Assembly: GCA_964588525.1 (NCBI GenBank)
Contig: CAZPQC010000001.1
Coordinates: forward strand, 1-64,000
DNA from: JAFGQJ01 sp964588525
GTDB taxonomy: Bacteria > Spirochaetota > Spirochaetia > SZUA-6 > DRHE01
Reading direction: 5' to 3'
DNA length: 64,000 nucleotides
The notes beneath the pieces are model-generated. The model was not told the origin of the DNA. It worked only from the letters and a program-made list of their open reading frames with translations, and ran no database searches. Position numbers and translations under genes: made by a program. Position 1 is the stretch's first letter. Every line of letters begins with the position of its first letter. Below are positions 42,868 through 51,001 of this stretch, one piece after another.

Positions 42868-44130
42868 TCATCGGTCTTGGGGAATCCTCAACAGGCGAAG
42901 AGCCGCCCCCGCGCTCAACCCCTGGACCACGACGGCAAACACGACGATCACATAGGTGATCAACACGATTAGCTCACGCCGGGGCCCTGGGTGCAGGGAG
43001 AGGGCTAAAGCGATTGAAATCCCTCCGCGCAGGCCGCCCCAGGTAACGAACAGTCCGGTATGCCGCGGCAGGTGGTAGCGGCGCCTCAGCAGGGTGATCG
43101 GCAGACCGGCGGTGATCAGGCGGACCAGCAGGACAACTGGGATGAGAATCATGCCGAACACCACCGTGTCGACCCTGAAGCTGATCAGCAGGGATTCCAG
43201 ACCGATGAGGACGAAGAGGACGGCATTGAGGAACTCCTCAACCAGCTGCCAGAAGATTTCGAGGTTTTTGCGGCTCGTTTCGGTCATAGCTCTTGTCTTT
43301 CCCTGGTTGCCGATGAGGATTCCGGCTACGACCATCGCCAGTGGTCCGGAGCTGTGAAGCGCCTGGGCCAGGGTATATCCGCCCATGACCAGAGCCAGGG
43401 TCATGAGGATCTCGAGAGGGTAGTTGTCCACCCGTTTCATGAACTGAAATACGATGAAACCCAGCAACAGACCCAGGGCAATCCCCCCGCCGGCCTCCCG
43501 GCCGAACAACAGGAGAATCTCGGGAGCCGAGGCGGGTTTCCCGGTGTCTCCGATCCGGGCGACCTCGAGGAGCACGGCGAACAGAACCACGGCGATGCCG
43601 TCGTTCAACAAAGATTCCCCGGCCATGGTCGTTTCGAGGCTTCTAGGCACCTTGTGCTGCTTGAACAGGTTCAGAACCGTGATCGGATCGGTGGGGGAGA
43701 CGATTGCTCCGAATACCAGACAGTAGGCAAACGGCAGGGAGAACGCGAAAAACCTCAGCAGCAGCCAGCTTGCCGTTCCCACCAAAATTGTCGAAGCCGT
43801 AGTCGCCAGGAGAGCAAGCACGGCTATCGGCAGCAGGTGGTCGACCAGGGCTTCCAGATTGATCCTCAAAGCCCCGGCGAACAGCAGAAATCCGAGCATT
43901 CCACCCAAAAGAGTCCTCGAGAAGCGGAGCTTCTCCAACCAACCCCGGATCTCACGATCCACCACATGGGCCCACGGGCTGGCCCGCGCCAGCAGGACCA
44001 GCACCACGGACAATACCAGAGACATGATCATCAGGGCGATCGTCGGCGGAAGCTTGGAATAACGGTGATTCAAGTAGCTGAAAACTGCGGCCATTGTCAC
44101 CACGATGGCCAGAATGGTAAACGTGTTCAT
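42868..44130 (-). CDS. NhaP-type (CPA1) cation:proton antiporter
   Basis: 420 residues with about 12 helices. Core motifs of the family are present: SPTDPITVLNLFKQ in helix 5 and the ion-binding GESLLNDGIAVVLF in helix 6, then RKNLEIFWQLVEEFLNAVLFVLIG and the WGGLRGGISIALALSL helix. These proteins exchange Na+ or K+ for H+ and defend cytoplasmic pH and salt. There is no C-terminal regulatory domain. A near-perfect copy of the 18-bp inverted repeat lies 40 bp upstream. Confidence 0.9.
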   Translation of the reverse strand: MNTFTILAIVVTMAAVFSYLNHRYSKLPPTIALMIMSLVLSVVLVLLARASPWAHVVDREIRGWLEKLRFSRTLLGGMLGFLLFAGALRINLEALVDHLLPIAVLALLATTASTILVGTASWLLLRFFAFSLPFAYCLVFGAIVSPTDPITVLNLFKQHKVPRSLETTMAGESLLNDGIAVVLFAVLLEVARIGDTGKPASAPEILLLFGREAGGGIALGLLLGFIVFQFMKRVDNYPLEILMTLALVMGGYTLAQALHSSGPLAMVVAGILIGNQGKTRAMTETSRKNLEIFWQLVEEFLNAVLFVLIGLESLLISFRVDTVVFGMILIPVVLLVRLITAGLPITLLRRRYHLPRHTGLFVTWGGLRGGISIALALSLHPGPRRELIVLITYVIVVFAVVVQGLSAGAALRLLRIPQDR

Positions 44131-44169
44131 TTCCCAGACAAAGGATGAACCGAGGCAACCCGGTAAACA

Positions 44170-44187
44170 ATAACCCGAACAGGTTAT
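44170..44187 (-). promoter_or_regulatory. 18-bp inverted-repeat motif upstream of NhaP antiporter
   Basis: ATAACCCGAACAGGTTAT, 17 of 18 matches to the copy at 59104. Here the symmetry extends outward to nine perfect base pairs per arm (ACAATAACC/GGTTATTGT) around a 6-base centre. It lies in the 83-bp gap between the two antiporter genes. No U-tract follows on the minus strand, so an operator is more likely than a terminator. Confidence 0.6.
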
Positions 44188-44213
44188 TGTCAGCCTTTCA
44201 AGGGTTTAGGTAT

Positions 44214-45476
44214 TCAGGTATCCGCCTTGTCGGGAATCTCCCCGGCTTTTTGCAGGCCGATTTTGGTAAGGATCGGGCCGACGATCTCGAAGACGATGCT
44301 CGTGGCGGTTACGGTGGTAATCACCGCAGTCCCTATGCTTGCACCCCACGCGCCCAGGGGCGTGAACTCCTGCTTCACGATCAGGGATAGGCCGATGGCC
44401 ACTCCCGCCTGGGAGAGAATCCCCAACCCGAGATATTTCCGAATATTCGCCTCGGCCCGACCCAGAACAGACCCGATCCAGGCACCGCCCATCAAGCCCG
44501 CCGCCCGGCTCACGATGTAGATTAAACCGACCAAGCCCAGGGAGGGCAGCAGGGCGATGTGCAGGCTCGCCCCGGCCAGGACGAAGAACAGGATAAACAA
44601 CAGAGGCATGATTTCGGTGAGTTCCCCTCGGATCTTTTCCACCAGACCGCGTGGCCTTGTATTCACCACTACGAGGCCGAGGATCATGTTCGTCAGAATC
44701 AGGGACATGTGCAGGAATGAGCTGAGTCCGATCGTTATCAGAGCTACGGCGAAGGTGAGGACAAAGATGTCCCGTGGCTGTTCCAGCCTGCGCACGAGCA
44801 AACCATAAAAGAGCGCCGCGGCACCCCCCAAGAGAACACTCAGACCGACTTCCTTCAATGGAGTCGCCAGGACCAGCCAGGCGGATTGCTGCGCTCCCCC
44901 TGAGTCCTGCAGCAGGATGCTGCGGGCGATGGCTGCGGCAAAACCGAAGATGATGATTCCAAGCCCGTCATCGAATCCTACCACCGCGTACAGGGCTTTG
45001 GTCAGATTCCCCTGCGCGCGGTACTCCTGGATCACCGCCACGGTGCCCGCCGGTGCGCTGGCCGGCGCCACCGCACCGAAGATCAGGGACAGCGGAAGAT
45101 CACGGGTCAACAGGTAAATACCGGCCGATACGGCGGCAAAAGCCAGAAAGGACTCGGCGAATATGATAAGGATCATGCCCCAACCAAGACGCTTCAGGGA
45201 TGCCAGGTTGAGCTCCAATCCGATACTCAGCGCTACAAAGCCCAGAGCGATCTCGGTGATGAAGGAGAGGTCGACCTGGAGTTTTTCGTACAACACACCG
45301 AAGAGCGACGGCCCCAGGATCACCCCGATCAACATGAAGCCGATGATCGAGGGTAGACGGACGATCTTCATGCTCCGGCCCGCGTAAAATGCGAGCAGGG
45401 TCATTACCCCGACGAAGAGCAGAGTCGGCAGAGAGGCGCCTTCGAGCGTTTCATGTATGGTGTGCAGCCAGGACAT
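44214..45476 (-). CDS. CPA2-type cation:proton antiporter
   Basis: 420 residues, about 13 helices. Typical CPA2 features: LPSIIGFMLIGVILGPSLFG near the start, LGFVALSIGLELNLASLKR and VVGFDDGLGIIIFGFAAAIA with the conserved aspartate pair of the ion site. There is no TrkA-N or TrkA-C domain, unlike Kef channels. The start codon follows the stop of the PTS-IIA gene directly (TGAATG), so the transporter and its likely regulator are made together. Confidence 0.88.
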   Translation of the reverse strand: MSWLHTIHETLEGASLPTLLFVGVMTLLAFYAGRSMKIVRLPSIIGFMLIGVILGPSLFGVLYEKLQVDLSFITEIALGFVALSIGLELNLASLKRLGWGMILIIFAESFLAFAAVSAGIYLLTRDLPLSLIFGAVAPASAPAGTVAVIQEYRAQGNLTKALYAVVGFDDGLGIIIFGFAAAIARSILLQDSGGAQQSAWLVLATPLKEVGLSVLLGGAAALFYGLLVRRLEQPRDIFVLTFAVALITIGLSSFLHMSLILTNMILGLVVVNTRPRGLVEKIRGELTEIMPLLFILFFVLAGASLHIALLPSLGLVGLIYIVSRAAGLMGGAWIGSVLGRAEANIRKYLGLGILSQAGVAIGLSLIVKQEFTPLGAWGASIGTAVITTVTATSIVFEIVGPILTKIGLQKAGEIPDKADT

Positions 45477-46295
45477 TCAAGGCTCCAGGGTTCCGGATGA
45501 GTAGAAAAGATCCTGCGCGGCAACCATCAGCCCTGTTTGCTCCTCTCCCTCGTCCGCGATCGTGCTGATCCTGCGAATGACCTCGTTACACAGATCTTTG
45601 TCCACGACCGCGACCAGGATTCGGTTGAATCCGCGATGCTGCTCGGTCCAGTAGGCGGCGAACAGGGGCATCCGGTAGAGGTAGTCGCCTGCGTTCCGCG
45701 ATTCCAGGATGTTCACGTTTCCGTGAGCTACAGCAGAGATCACCTGCAGAACTTCGTCGAAATAGTGCTCCCGCTGTACGAAGATGTGGAACAGGCAACG
45801 GTTTTTCTTCCTTCCAGTCTCGAAAATCTGGATCGTACCGAACAGCTCGTCGATGACATTCAGAATCCCCGATCTTTCCCGGGTCTGTGTGAACCGGGAA
45901 GAGGCCTCCGGATCCTTGAAAACTCTGGAAATGGCAGAGAGAAACTGGATGTGTTGATGTCGCGCCGAGGCCGGCCCCAGGATGAAGAAAAACACCGTGG
46001 TCTTTTGACCGTCCAGGGCCTGAAAATCGATTCCGCCGGGGATGACCAGCAGTCCGATTACGAACTCCGTCAAACCCTCCAGGGTGCAGTGGGGGATGGC
46101 AACGCCGTGAGCGAATCCGGTCGAACCTATCGCCTCCCGCTCCCGCAGGGAAGTATATATCTGTTCCTCCGAAAACCCCGCCAGCAGGTTCGACCGCTTC
46201 GCGATTCGGACTATTTCGGCAAGCACCTCCGTCTTGTCTCGGGCTTCGCTTCCGAGTTGAACGCATTCGGAACGGAAACTCTGCAAGAAGCTCAT
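45477..46295 (-). CDS. PTS EIIA-2 domain fused to a PII-like domain
   Basis: 272 residues. The N-terminal ~150 form an EIIA type-2 (fructose/Ntr) domain with the phospho-acceptor H69 in GVAIPHC and the conserved EREAIGSTGF loop. The C-terminal ~115 (HIFVQREHYFDEVLQVISAV and FNRILVAVVDKDLCNEVIRR) have the alternating beta-alpha pattern of PII-like proteins. No EIIB or EIIC is nearby, so this is a regulatory rather than sugar-transporting PTS protein. Its direct coupling to the CPA2 antiporter suggests that phosphorylation state controls ion transport. Confidence 0.82.
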   Translation of the reverse strand: MSFLQSFRSECVQLGSEARDKTEVLAEIVRIAKRSNLLAGFSEEQIYTSLREREAIGSTGFAHGVAIPHCTLEGLTEFVIGLLVIPGGIDFQALDGQKTTVFFFILGPASARHQHIQFLSAISRVFKDPEASSRFTQTRERSGILNVIDELFGTIQIFETGRKKNRCLFHIFVQREHYFDEVLQVISAVAHGNVNILESRNAGDYLYRMPLFAAYWTEQHRGFNRILVAVVDKDLCNEVIRRISTIADEGEEQTGLMVAAQDLFYSSGTLEP

Positions 46296-46369
46296 CGATT
46301 GTTCCTCCTCTGTTGAAACGTAGAGCCTTAAATTTTCCCGAACCTTTCAGGAACATTACAGTTGTGTAA

Positions 46370-46684
46370 GCCCCCGAGCGTCGCCTACCTTTATTTCAAA
46401 TCCGTAATGATTGTGAAAGCATTCTGCAACATTCCGTCATTATAGTTATCGACACAGCCGAACAGGAGCTGGGATGGAAAGCCCTGGTATCACTGTTGAA
46501 AATATTCTCCGAGCTCTCTCGTGTTGTTCTGCTGACCGGGAGCATGACCGTCGACCAGACGGTCGAGGCTGCCGACATCGGTGTGGCGGCGGTTTTTATC
46601 AAACCCTTCAAGGAAGAGGAGCACAGCGTACGGATCCTCGACCTGTTGAACAGCATCCGCGGGGTAGTACCTTCCGACGGATGA
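46370..46684 (+). pseudogene. Response-regulator receiver domain remnant
   Basis: An open frame without a credible start codon runs from after a TAA (46367-46369) to the TGA at 46682. It reads VIIVIDTAEQE (probable beta-3 aspartate), then VVLLTGSMTVDQTVEAAD and VAAVFIKPFKEEE (beta-4 threonine, beta-5 lysine). The first ~45 residues of a receiver domain, including the acidic pair, are missing. It is either a 5'-truncated gene or a highly divergent single-domain protein using a rare start such as TTG at 46496. Three co-directional small genes follow. Confidence 0.5.
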
Positions 46685-46700
46685 TTGGCTGGTATTTCCC

Positions 46701-46976
46701 ATGGAAGCATGGAATATCTCACAACGCGGAGCTCAGCTTCGGTTGCCGTATGAAGAGCTCGCAGGCGAGTTGCAGCCCGGAAGCGCGGGGTTTCCCGCCG
46801 TGCTGACGGTAGGATATGAGCGTGTTTCTCTGCGCCTCCGCGTAGTGCATCGGGAGGGAGGGATCGTCGGAGTCGCGTTCGGCCACCTCGGGGCCGGCGG
46901 CAAAGTGTTGGAGTCGTTTTTTCGAGATTTGCGCACCCAGGCCTTCGGGGCCGGCAGGAATCATCGCAGATGGTGA
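46701..46976 (+). CDS. PilZ-like domain protein
   Basis: 91 residues. The pattern RLPYEELAGELQPG, then VLTVGYERVSLRLRVVHREG and IVGVAFGHLGAGGKVLESFF resembles the beta-barrel and terminal helix of PilZ domains, which often bind c-di-GMP. The canonical RxxxR and D/NxSxxG binding motifs are not clearly present, so nucleotide binding is doubtful. No strong ribosome site precedes the ATG, which lies 17 bases after the receiver remnant. Its stop overlaps the next start. Confidence 0.5.
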   Translation: MEAWNISQRGAQLRLPYEELAGELQPGSAGFPAVLTVGYERVSLRLRVVHREGGIVGVAFGHLGAGGKVLESFFRDLRTQAFGAGRNHRRW

Positions 46977-47119
46977 GGCTGGCTCATACCGCCGTCAACC
47001 TGTTGTTTCTCGGTCCTTGGCTGTGGGTGATTGTGTCCACACTGATCTTCGTGGTCGTTCATTTTCTGACCAACCTAGTCGAGTATAGGATAGGGGTGTA
47101 CAATGAAAAGGCGCGCTGA
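46970..47119 (+). CDS. Candidate 49-residue single-pass membrane protein
   Basis: ATG at 46970 (overlapping the end of the PilZ-like gene) to TGA at 47117, encoding MVRLAHTAVNLLFLGPWLWV, a further hydrophobic stretch to about residue 37, and a short hydrophilic tail (LVEYRIGVYNEKAR). It overlaps the mntH start by 17 nt. The chain of overlaps supports translation, but no strong ribosome site is seen. Function unknown. Confidence 0.45.
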   Translation: MVRLAHTAVNLLFLGPWLWVIVSTLIFVVVHFLTNLVEYRIGVYNEKAR

Positions 47120-48416
47120 GGCACGCTCCGGGAACCACCGGATCGACGGAAGCACAATCCAGGCTGCCGAGGAAGTACTTTCCGGCATCAAGAAAAAAGG
47201 TCCCCTTGGCCGGCTGCTGCCCTTCATGGGACCGGCTTTTATAGCCGCGGTGGCCTACCTGGATCCGGGCAACTTCGCGACGAACATCCAGGGCGGTGCG
47301 GAGTTCGGCTACACATTGGTCTGGGTGATCGTGGCTTCCAACCTGATGGCAATGCTCCTCCAGACCCTGTCAGCCAAGCTGGGAATCGCTACGGGGAAAA
47401 ATCTGGCCGAGCTCAGCCGCGAGCGTTTCCCCAGGCCCGTGTCCTTCGGCATGTGGGTGCTCATGGAAGCAGTGGCCATGGCCACGGATCTGGCGGAGTT
47501 CATTGGGGCGGCACTGGGCTTCCAGCTGCTCCTCGGCGTGCCGCTGTTGATCGGTGGGCTGCTTACCGCCGTGATTACCTTCCTGATCCTGGCGCTTGAG
47601 CGCTACGGATTCAGACCTCTGGAGGCGGTAATTACGGCCCTGATCGCCGTGATCGCCATCTGCTACCTGGTGGAAACCGTGCTGGACCGTCCCGACTGGG
47701 TATCGGTGATGCATCATGCGGTCGTACCGCGCTTTTCCGGGTCGGAGAGCGTGCTCCTGGCCGCCGGCATACTCGGTGCCACCGTCATGCCTCATGCCCT
47801 GTTCCTGCACTCGGCTCTGACCCAGGGCCGAATCCGGGTCAAGCGAGACGTTCAGCTTCGCCGTTTGCTGCGCTTCGAAATCGTAGACGTGATCGTGGCC
47901 ATGGGCGTGGCCAGCCTGGTCAATGCGGCGATGCTGATTATGGCCGCCGCCACCTTCCACCGGACAGGGCTCACCCACATCGCCACCATCGAAGAGGCGT
48001 ACCGAACCCTGCAGCCCCTGCTCGGGAGGGCCTCCAGCTGGGTCTTCGGGATCTCCCTGCTGGCCTCCGGGCTGTCCTCATCGACGGTGGGAACCAGCGC
48101 CGGGCAGGTGATCATGCAGGGTTTCGTACAGCGCCACATCCCGGTCTGGCTGCGCCGGGCAATCACGGTGGTGCCCTCCCTGATCGTCATCGCCACACAC
48201 CTGGACCCGACCCGTACCCTGGTGATCAGTCAGGTAATCCTGAGCTTTGGGTTGCCTTTCGCCGTGGTTCCGCTGGTCCTGTTCACCGCTCAGCGCAAGG
48301 TGATGGGAGTATTGGTCAACAGGAGTTTGACAACGGTGCTCGCCGGCTGTGTAGCGGTTTTAATCGTGATGTTGAACGTCTACCTGCTCGTTCAGCTGAT
48401 ATCCGGAGGTGCCTGA
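47103..48416 (+). CDS. mntH: Nramp-family divalent metal transporter
   Basis: 437 residues, about 11 helices. The Nramp metal-site motifs are present: DPGN at 54-57 (AYLDPGNFATNIQGG) in helix 1 and TVMPHALFLHSAL in helix 6. Also diagnostic is the transport signature GLSSSTVGTSAGQVIMQGF. It imports Mn2+ or Fe2+ with protons. The ATG sits behind AGGATAGGGG. I see no MntR box or Mn riboswitch in the short leader. The UspA gene begins one base after its stop. Confidence 0.92.
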   Translation: MKRRAEARSGNHRIDGSTIQAAEEVLSGIKKKGPLGRLLPFMGPAFIAAVAYLDPGNFATNIQGGAEFGYTLVWVIVASNLMAMLLQTLSAKLGIATGKNLAELSRERFPRPVSFGMWVLMEAVAMATDLAEFIGAALGFQLLLGVPLLIGGLLTAVITFLILALERYGFRPLEAVITALIAVIAICYLVETVLDRPDWVSVMHHAVVPRFSGSESVLLAAGILGATVMPHALFLHSALTQGRIRVKRDVQLRRLLRFEIVDVIVAMGVASLVNAAMLIMAAATFHRTGLTHIATIEEAYRTLQPLLGRASSWVFGISLLASGLSSSTVGTSAGQVIMQGFVQRHIPVWLRRAITVVPSLIVIATHLDPTRTLVISQVILSFGLPFAVVPLVLFTAQRKVMGVLVNRSLTTVLAGCVAVLIVMLNVYLLVQLISGGA

Positions 48417-48417
48417 G

Positions 48418-49332
48418 ATGTTCCGACGACTCCTCGTTCCCTTGGACGGATCGCCTCTGGCGGAGAGCGTACTTCCCGCCGCATCGGTACTGGCTGACAC
48501 CTTCCACGCGGAGCTGCTGCTTCTCCACGTTGTGGAGCAAGGGGCGCCGCGCAAGGTCCACGGCCAAAGGCATCTGGCCGGCGCTCAGGAGGCAGCGGCG
48601 TATCTGCAGGAGACTGCTCAGCGCATCGCCGGTTGGAAATCGGGGGTGACCGTCAACGTGCACGTGCACACCGAAACGGTACGGGACACGGCGGCCGGTA
48701 TCGCCGGTCATGAAGAGGAGGTCCCCCTCGATCTGGTGATCATGAGCGTTCACGGCCGAGGCCGGACCGCCCGCCTGCTTTCCCGAGGTCTGGCGCAAGA
48801 GGTGCTAGCCCGCGGCACCACGCCGGTGCTGCTGCTTCACGCCGAGGATCCTCGGGTCGGCCAACGGTTCCCCTGCCGCTCCGTCCTGATCCCGGTGGAC
48901 CCTGATGCAAGACACCGGCAATCCTTCAAAGGCGCCCTGGAATTCGTGCGGGATCTCGCTGCACCTGTCAAACTCGTCCTGGTGGTACCGACCCTTTCCA
49001 CCCTACCGCCCAAGTCGGCGGCAAGCGGACGACTCATGCCGGGAACCGCCGACGCCCTCCTGGACATCTCCGCGGAGGGGGCAAAGTCGCTGTTGGCCGA
49101 ACGCAGGGCTCAGGCCGAGCTCCTGGGTCTAAAGGCGTCCACCGACGTGCTCCGCGGTCACCCCGCCCGGGTCATTGTGAAAGCAGCGGGGCTTCTGGGC
49201 TCGGACCTCGTGATCCTGGGCACCCACGGCAGGTCGGGGATGGAGGCCTTCTGGGAGGGAAGCGTGGCTCACGGTGTTTACAGCCGCAGCTTGCTGCCCC
49301 TGCTGCTGATTCCAGAGGGAAGGCCTGGTTGA
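48418..49332 (+). CDS. Tandem universal stress protein (two UspA domains)
   Basis: 304 residues from the ATG at 48418, chosen for GGAGGT eight bases upstream. The first Usp domain (1-~140, FRRLLVPLDGSPLAESVLP) has a degenerate nucleotide loop (SVHGRGRTARLLSRG). The second (~150-304) has a fuller ATP-type loop, GTHGRSGMEAFWEGSVA. Usp proteins confer stress and starvation tolerance and often modulate transporters. Translational coupling to mntH suggests a link to metal transport. Confidence 0.88.
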   Translation: MFRRLLVPLDGSPLAESVLPAASVLADTFHAELLLLHVVEQGAPRKVHGQRHLAGAQEAAAYLQETAQRIAGWKSGVTVNVHVHTETVRDTAAGIAGHEEEVPLDLVIMSVHGRGRTARLLSRGLAQEVLARGTTPVLLLHAEDPRVGQRFPCRSVLIPVDPDARHRQSFKGALEFVRDLAAPVKLVLVVPTLSTLPPKSAASGRLMPGTADALLDISAEGAKSLLAERRAQAELLGLKASTDVLRGHPARVIVKAAGLLGSDLVILGTHGRSGMEAFWEGSVAHGVYSRSLLPLLLIPEGRPG

Positions 49333-49453
49333 TCGCCACCGACTCAACTCATCCGATACATCACAGAGCTGCGGTAAGGAAGCGAGGAGATTCCTTTCAG
49401 AACTGTAATCATCGCGTAATTTTCTTGTAAGTCGATCTGGGTACCCTGAATCC

Positions 49454-50029
49454 ATGAAATTACAACGAATCGTATTTCTCATCGCGGCTGTTGCCGCGAC
49501 AGCTTTGCTCGTCGGATGTGGCGGCGGAAGCGCCTGGGGCCAATCGATTCCCAGTGTCTCAGCCAAATCCACGAATGAGGGGTACCGTCTTGTCGACTAC
49601 AAGGACTACACATTGAAGTGGCGCATCGACCAGGGACTGATCGACTTTTCGGTCAGCTACCCAACAACGGGTTGGGTCGGCATCGGTTTCAGCCCCTCCA
49701 CGAAGATGAAGGACGCCAATATTATCATCGGCTACGTGACAAACGGACAGGGGACGGTCACCGATCAATTCGGCACAAGTGCCACCTATCACCGGCAAGA
49801 TACCCAGCTGGGCGGAAAGAACAACCTGAGCGACACCTCTGGAACAGAGTTGAACGGGTTGACCACGATCCATTTCAAGATGCCCCTGGACTCCGGTGAC
49901 GCAAACGACCGCCGGCTGACCCAGGGTGCGGCAACGACCGTCATCCTGGCTCACGGGCCCGACGGGGCGGATGACATTTCGACCTACCACGGGCAGGATG
50001 CACGCCTGACGTTGATCGTGGAGCTGTAG
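49454..50029 (+). CDS. DOMON-domain lipoprotein
   Basis: 191 residues. Signal peptide with lipobox LLVGC (cysteine about residue 22), so exported and lipid-anchored. Residues ~45-190 form a DOMON beta-sandwich: YTLKWRIDQGLIDFSVSY, TGWVGIGFSPSTKMKDANII and TTIHFKMPLDSGD. DOMON domains bind haem or sugars. The methionine in TKMKDAN and the histidine in ILAHGPDG stand where Met/His haem ligands occur in cytochrome-type DOMONs. No partner redox gene is adjacent. It is transcribed from its own short upstream region. Confidence 0.82.
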   Translation: MKLQRIVFLIAAVAATALLVGCGGGSAWGQSIPSVSAKSTNEGYRLVDYKDYTLKWRIDQGLIDFSVSYPTTGWVGIGFSPSTKMKDANIIIGYVTNGQGTVTDQFGTSATYHRQDTQLGGKNNLSDTSGTELNGLTTIHFKMPLDSGDANDRRLTQGAATTVILAHGPDGADDISTYHGQDARLTLIVEL

Positions 50030-50042
50030 AAGGAGAGAGGCT

Positions 50043-50264
50043 TTGAGCCGATCCGAACCCTTGACGGGCGTGGAAACCGACCACTGCGGAGGGATACGTA
50101 TTGGCGAAGCCCACAGGATCATCGAGCGGTTGCCCGAAGACACCAGCCTGCAGCGGTTGAATAAGATCGCCGCCGGTTTGCAGCTGCTGACCATTGCCGT
50201 CTGGACAATTGAGGGACGTGGTTCCCGGCAATCGGGCGGGCGGCGCGAACGCTCCCGAGGATAG
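50043..50264 (+). CDS. Hypothetical small protein
   Basis: 73 residues from a TTG start at 50043, 13 bases after the DOMON stop and behind GGAGAGAGG. It has a helical centre (RIGEAHRIIERLPEDTSLQR and LNKIAAGLQLLTIAVWTIE) and a very basic, low-complexity end. I do not recognise it. It ends ten bases before the damaged mtfA gene and may be a remnant or a small cytoplasmic protein. Confidence 0.3.
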   Translation: MSRSEPLTGVETDHCGGIRIGEAHRIIERLPEDTSLQRLNKIAAGLQLLTIAVWTIEGRGSRQSGGRRERSRG

Positions 50265-50274
50265 ATAAGAGGTG

Positions 50275-50944
50275 ATGAAAAATACGCTCCTGAATCTATT
50301 CCACGACGGCCTGGGGTATCATGGTTCGGATCAGATCTTTCGATCTGAGCAGCAGTGGTTGCGGCTGTTGCAGGAGTATCCGATTCTGGCCGGATTTTCC
50401 ACTGCAGAGCTGGAGCAACTGCGCGGGCTGGCCGCGCGCTTCAACCAGGTCAAAAGATTCGAGGCGGCGGATGGCCTCGAGTTGAGCGGGTACATGAAAG
50501 CCGCAGTCTCACTGCAGGCCTGCTTACCGATCCTCAACCTGGGTTTGAAGTGGTATTCCAACTGGAAAACGATCGTGATCGTTCCGGCCGGCTTCAGCCA
50601 GAAGCAACGGAAGGTGGACAAAGCGGGGGTGGTCCACGAATGGAAAGAGGTGCACATAGGTGAATCCTGGATCAAAGGGCCGGCCGGCCCTGCATAGGGA
50701 AATGAGCGCGGAGCAATGGCGGGAAACGTTCAGTGAAGCCTACACGAACCTGGCCCGGCGCATGATCAGTGGACCGCCCTCTGCAATAGATGCCTATGCC
50801 CTGGAAAATCCCGGTGAGTTTTTCGCCGTTTTCAGCGAGATTTTCTTCGAGCGCCCCTCGAACATTCTGTTGGAATATCCCCGTGTGTATGATTTGCTGA
50901 AGGAGTTCTACCGCCACGATCCGGTTGGGAGACTGACTGCTTGA
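50275..50944 (+). pseudogene. mtfA: mtfA-like zinc peptidase gene lacking its catalytic segment
   Basis: Two frames together cover the two ends of an MtfA (PF06167) protein. Frame 1, from the ATG at 50275 (AAGAGGTG upstream), gives WLRLLQEYPILAGFSTAELE, QACLPILNLGLKWYSNWKT, VVHEWKEVHIGESWIKGP and then a stop at 50695. Frame 2 resumes at once with RPALHREMSAEQWRETFSEA, then PGEFFAVFSEIFFERP and VYDLLKEFYRHDP to 50944. Between GESWIKGP and PALHREM an intact MtfA has about 40-50 residues with the HExxH zinc motif. These are absent and the frame shifts by one. The scar falls in GGGCCGGCCGGCCC. The product would be inactive. Confidence 0.8.
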
Positions 50945-51001
50945 GCTTGCCCCGGCGGGTTGGCTGAGTGCGGTCCCGGCGGTGCGATGAACCATCTCCT
51001 G

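Noticed and set aside
44170..44187. Intrinsic terminator of the CPA2 antiporter gene
   Set aside because: The stem is A+T-rich, lacks a U-tract on the minus strand, and the same sequence recurs in promoter regions, so an operator is favoured.
46474..46806. A 110-codon plus-strand frame overlapping the receiver remnant
   Set aside because: It starts at an ATG but the translation is cysteine/arginine-rich without pattern; the overlapping frame has clear receiver-domain residues.
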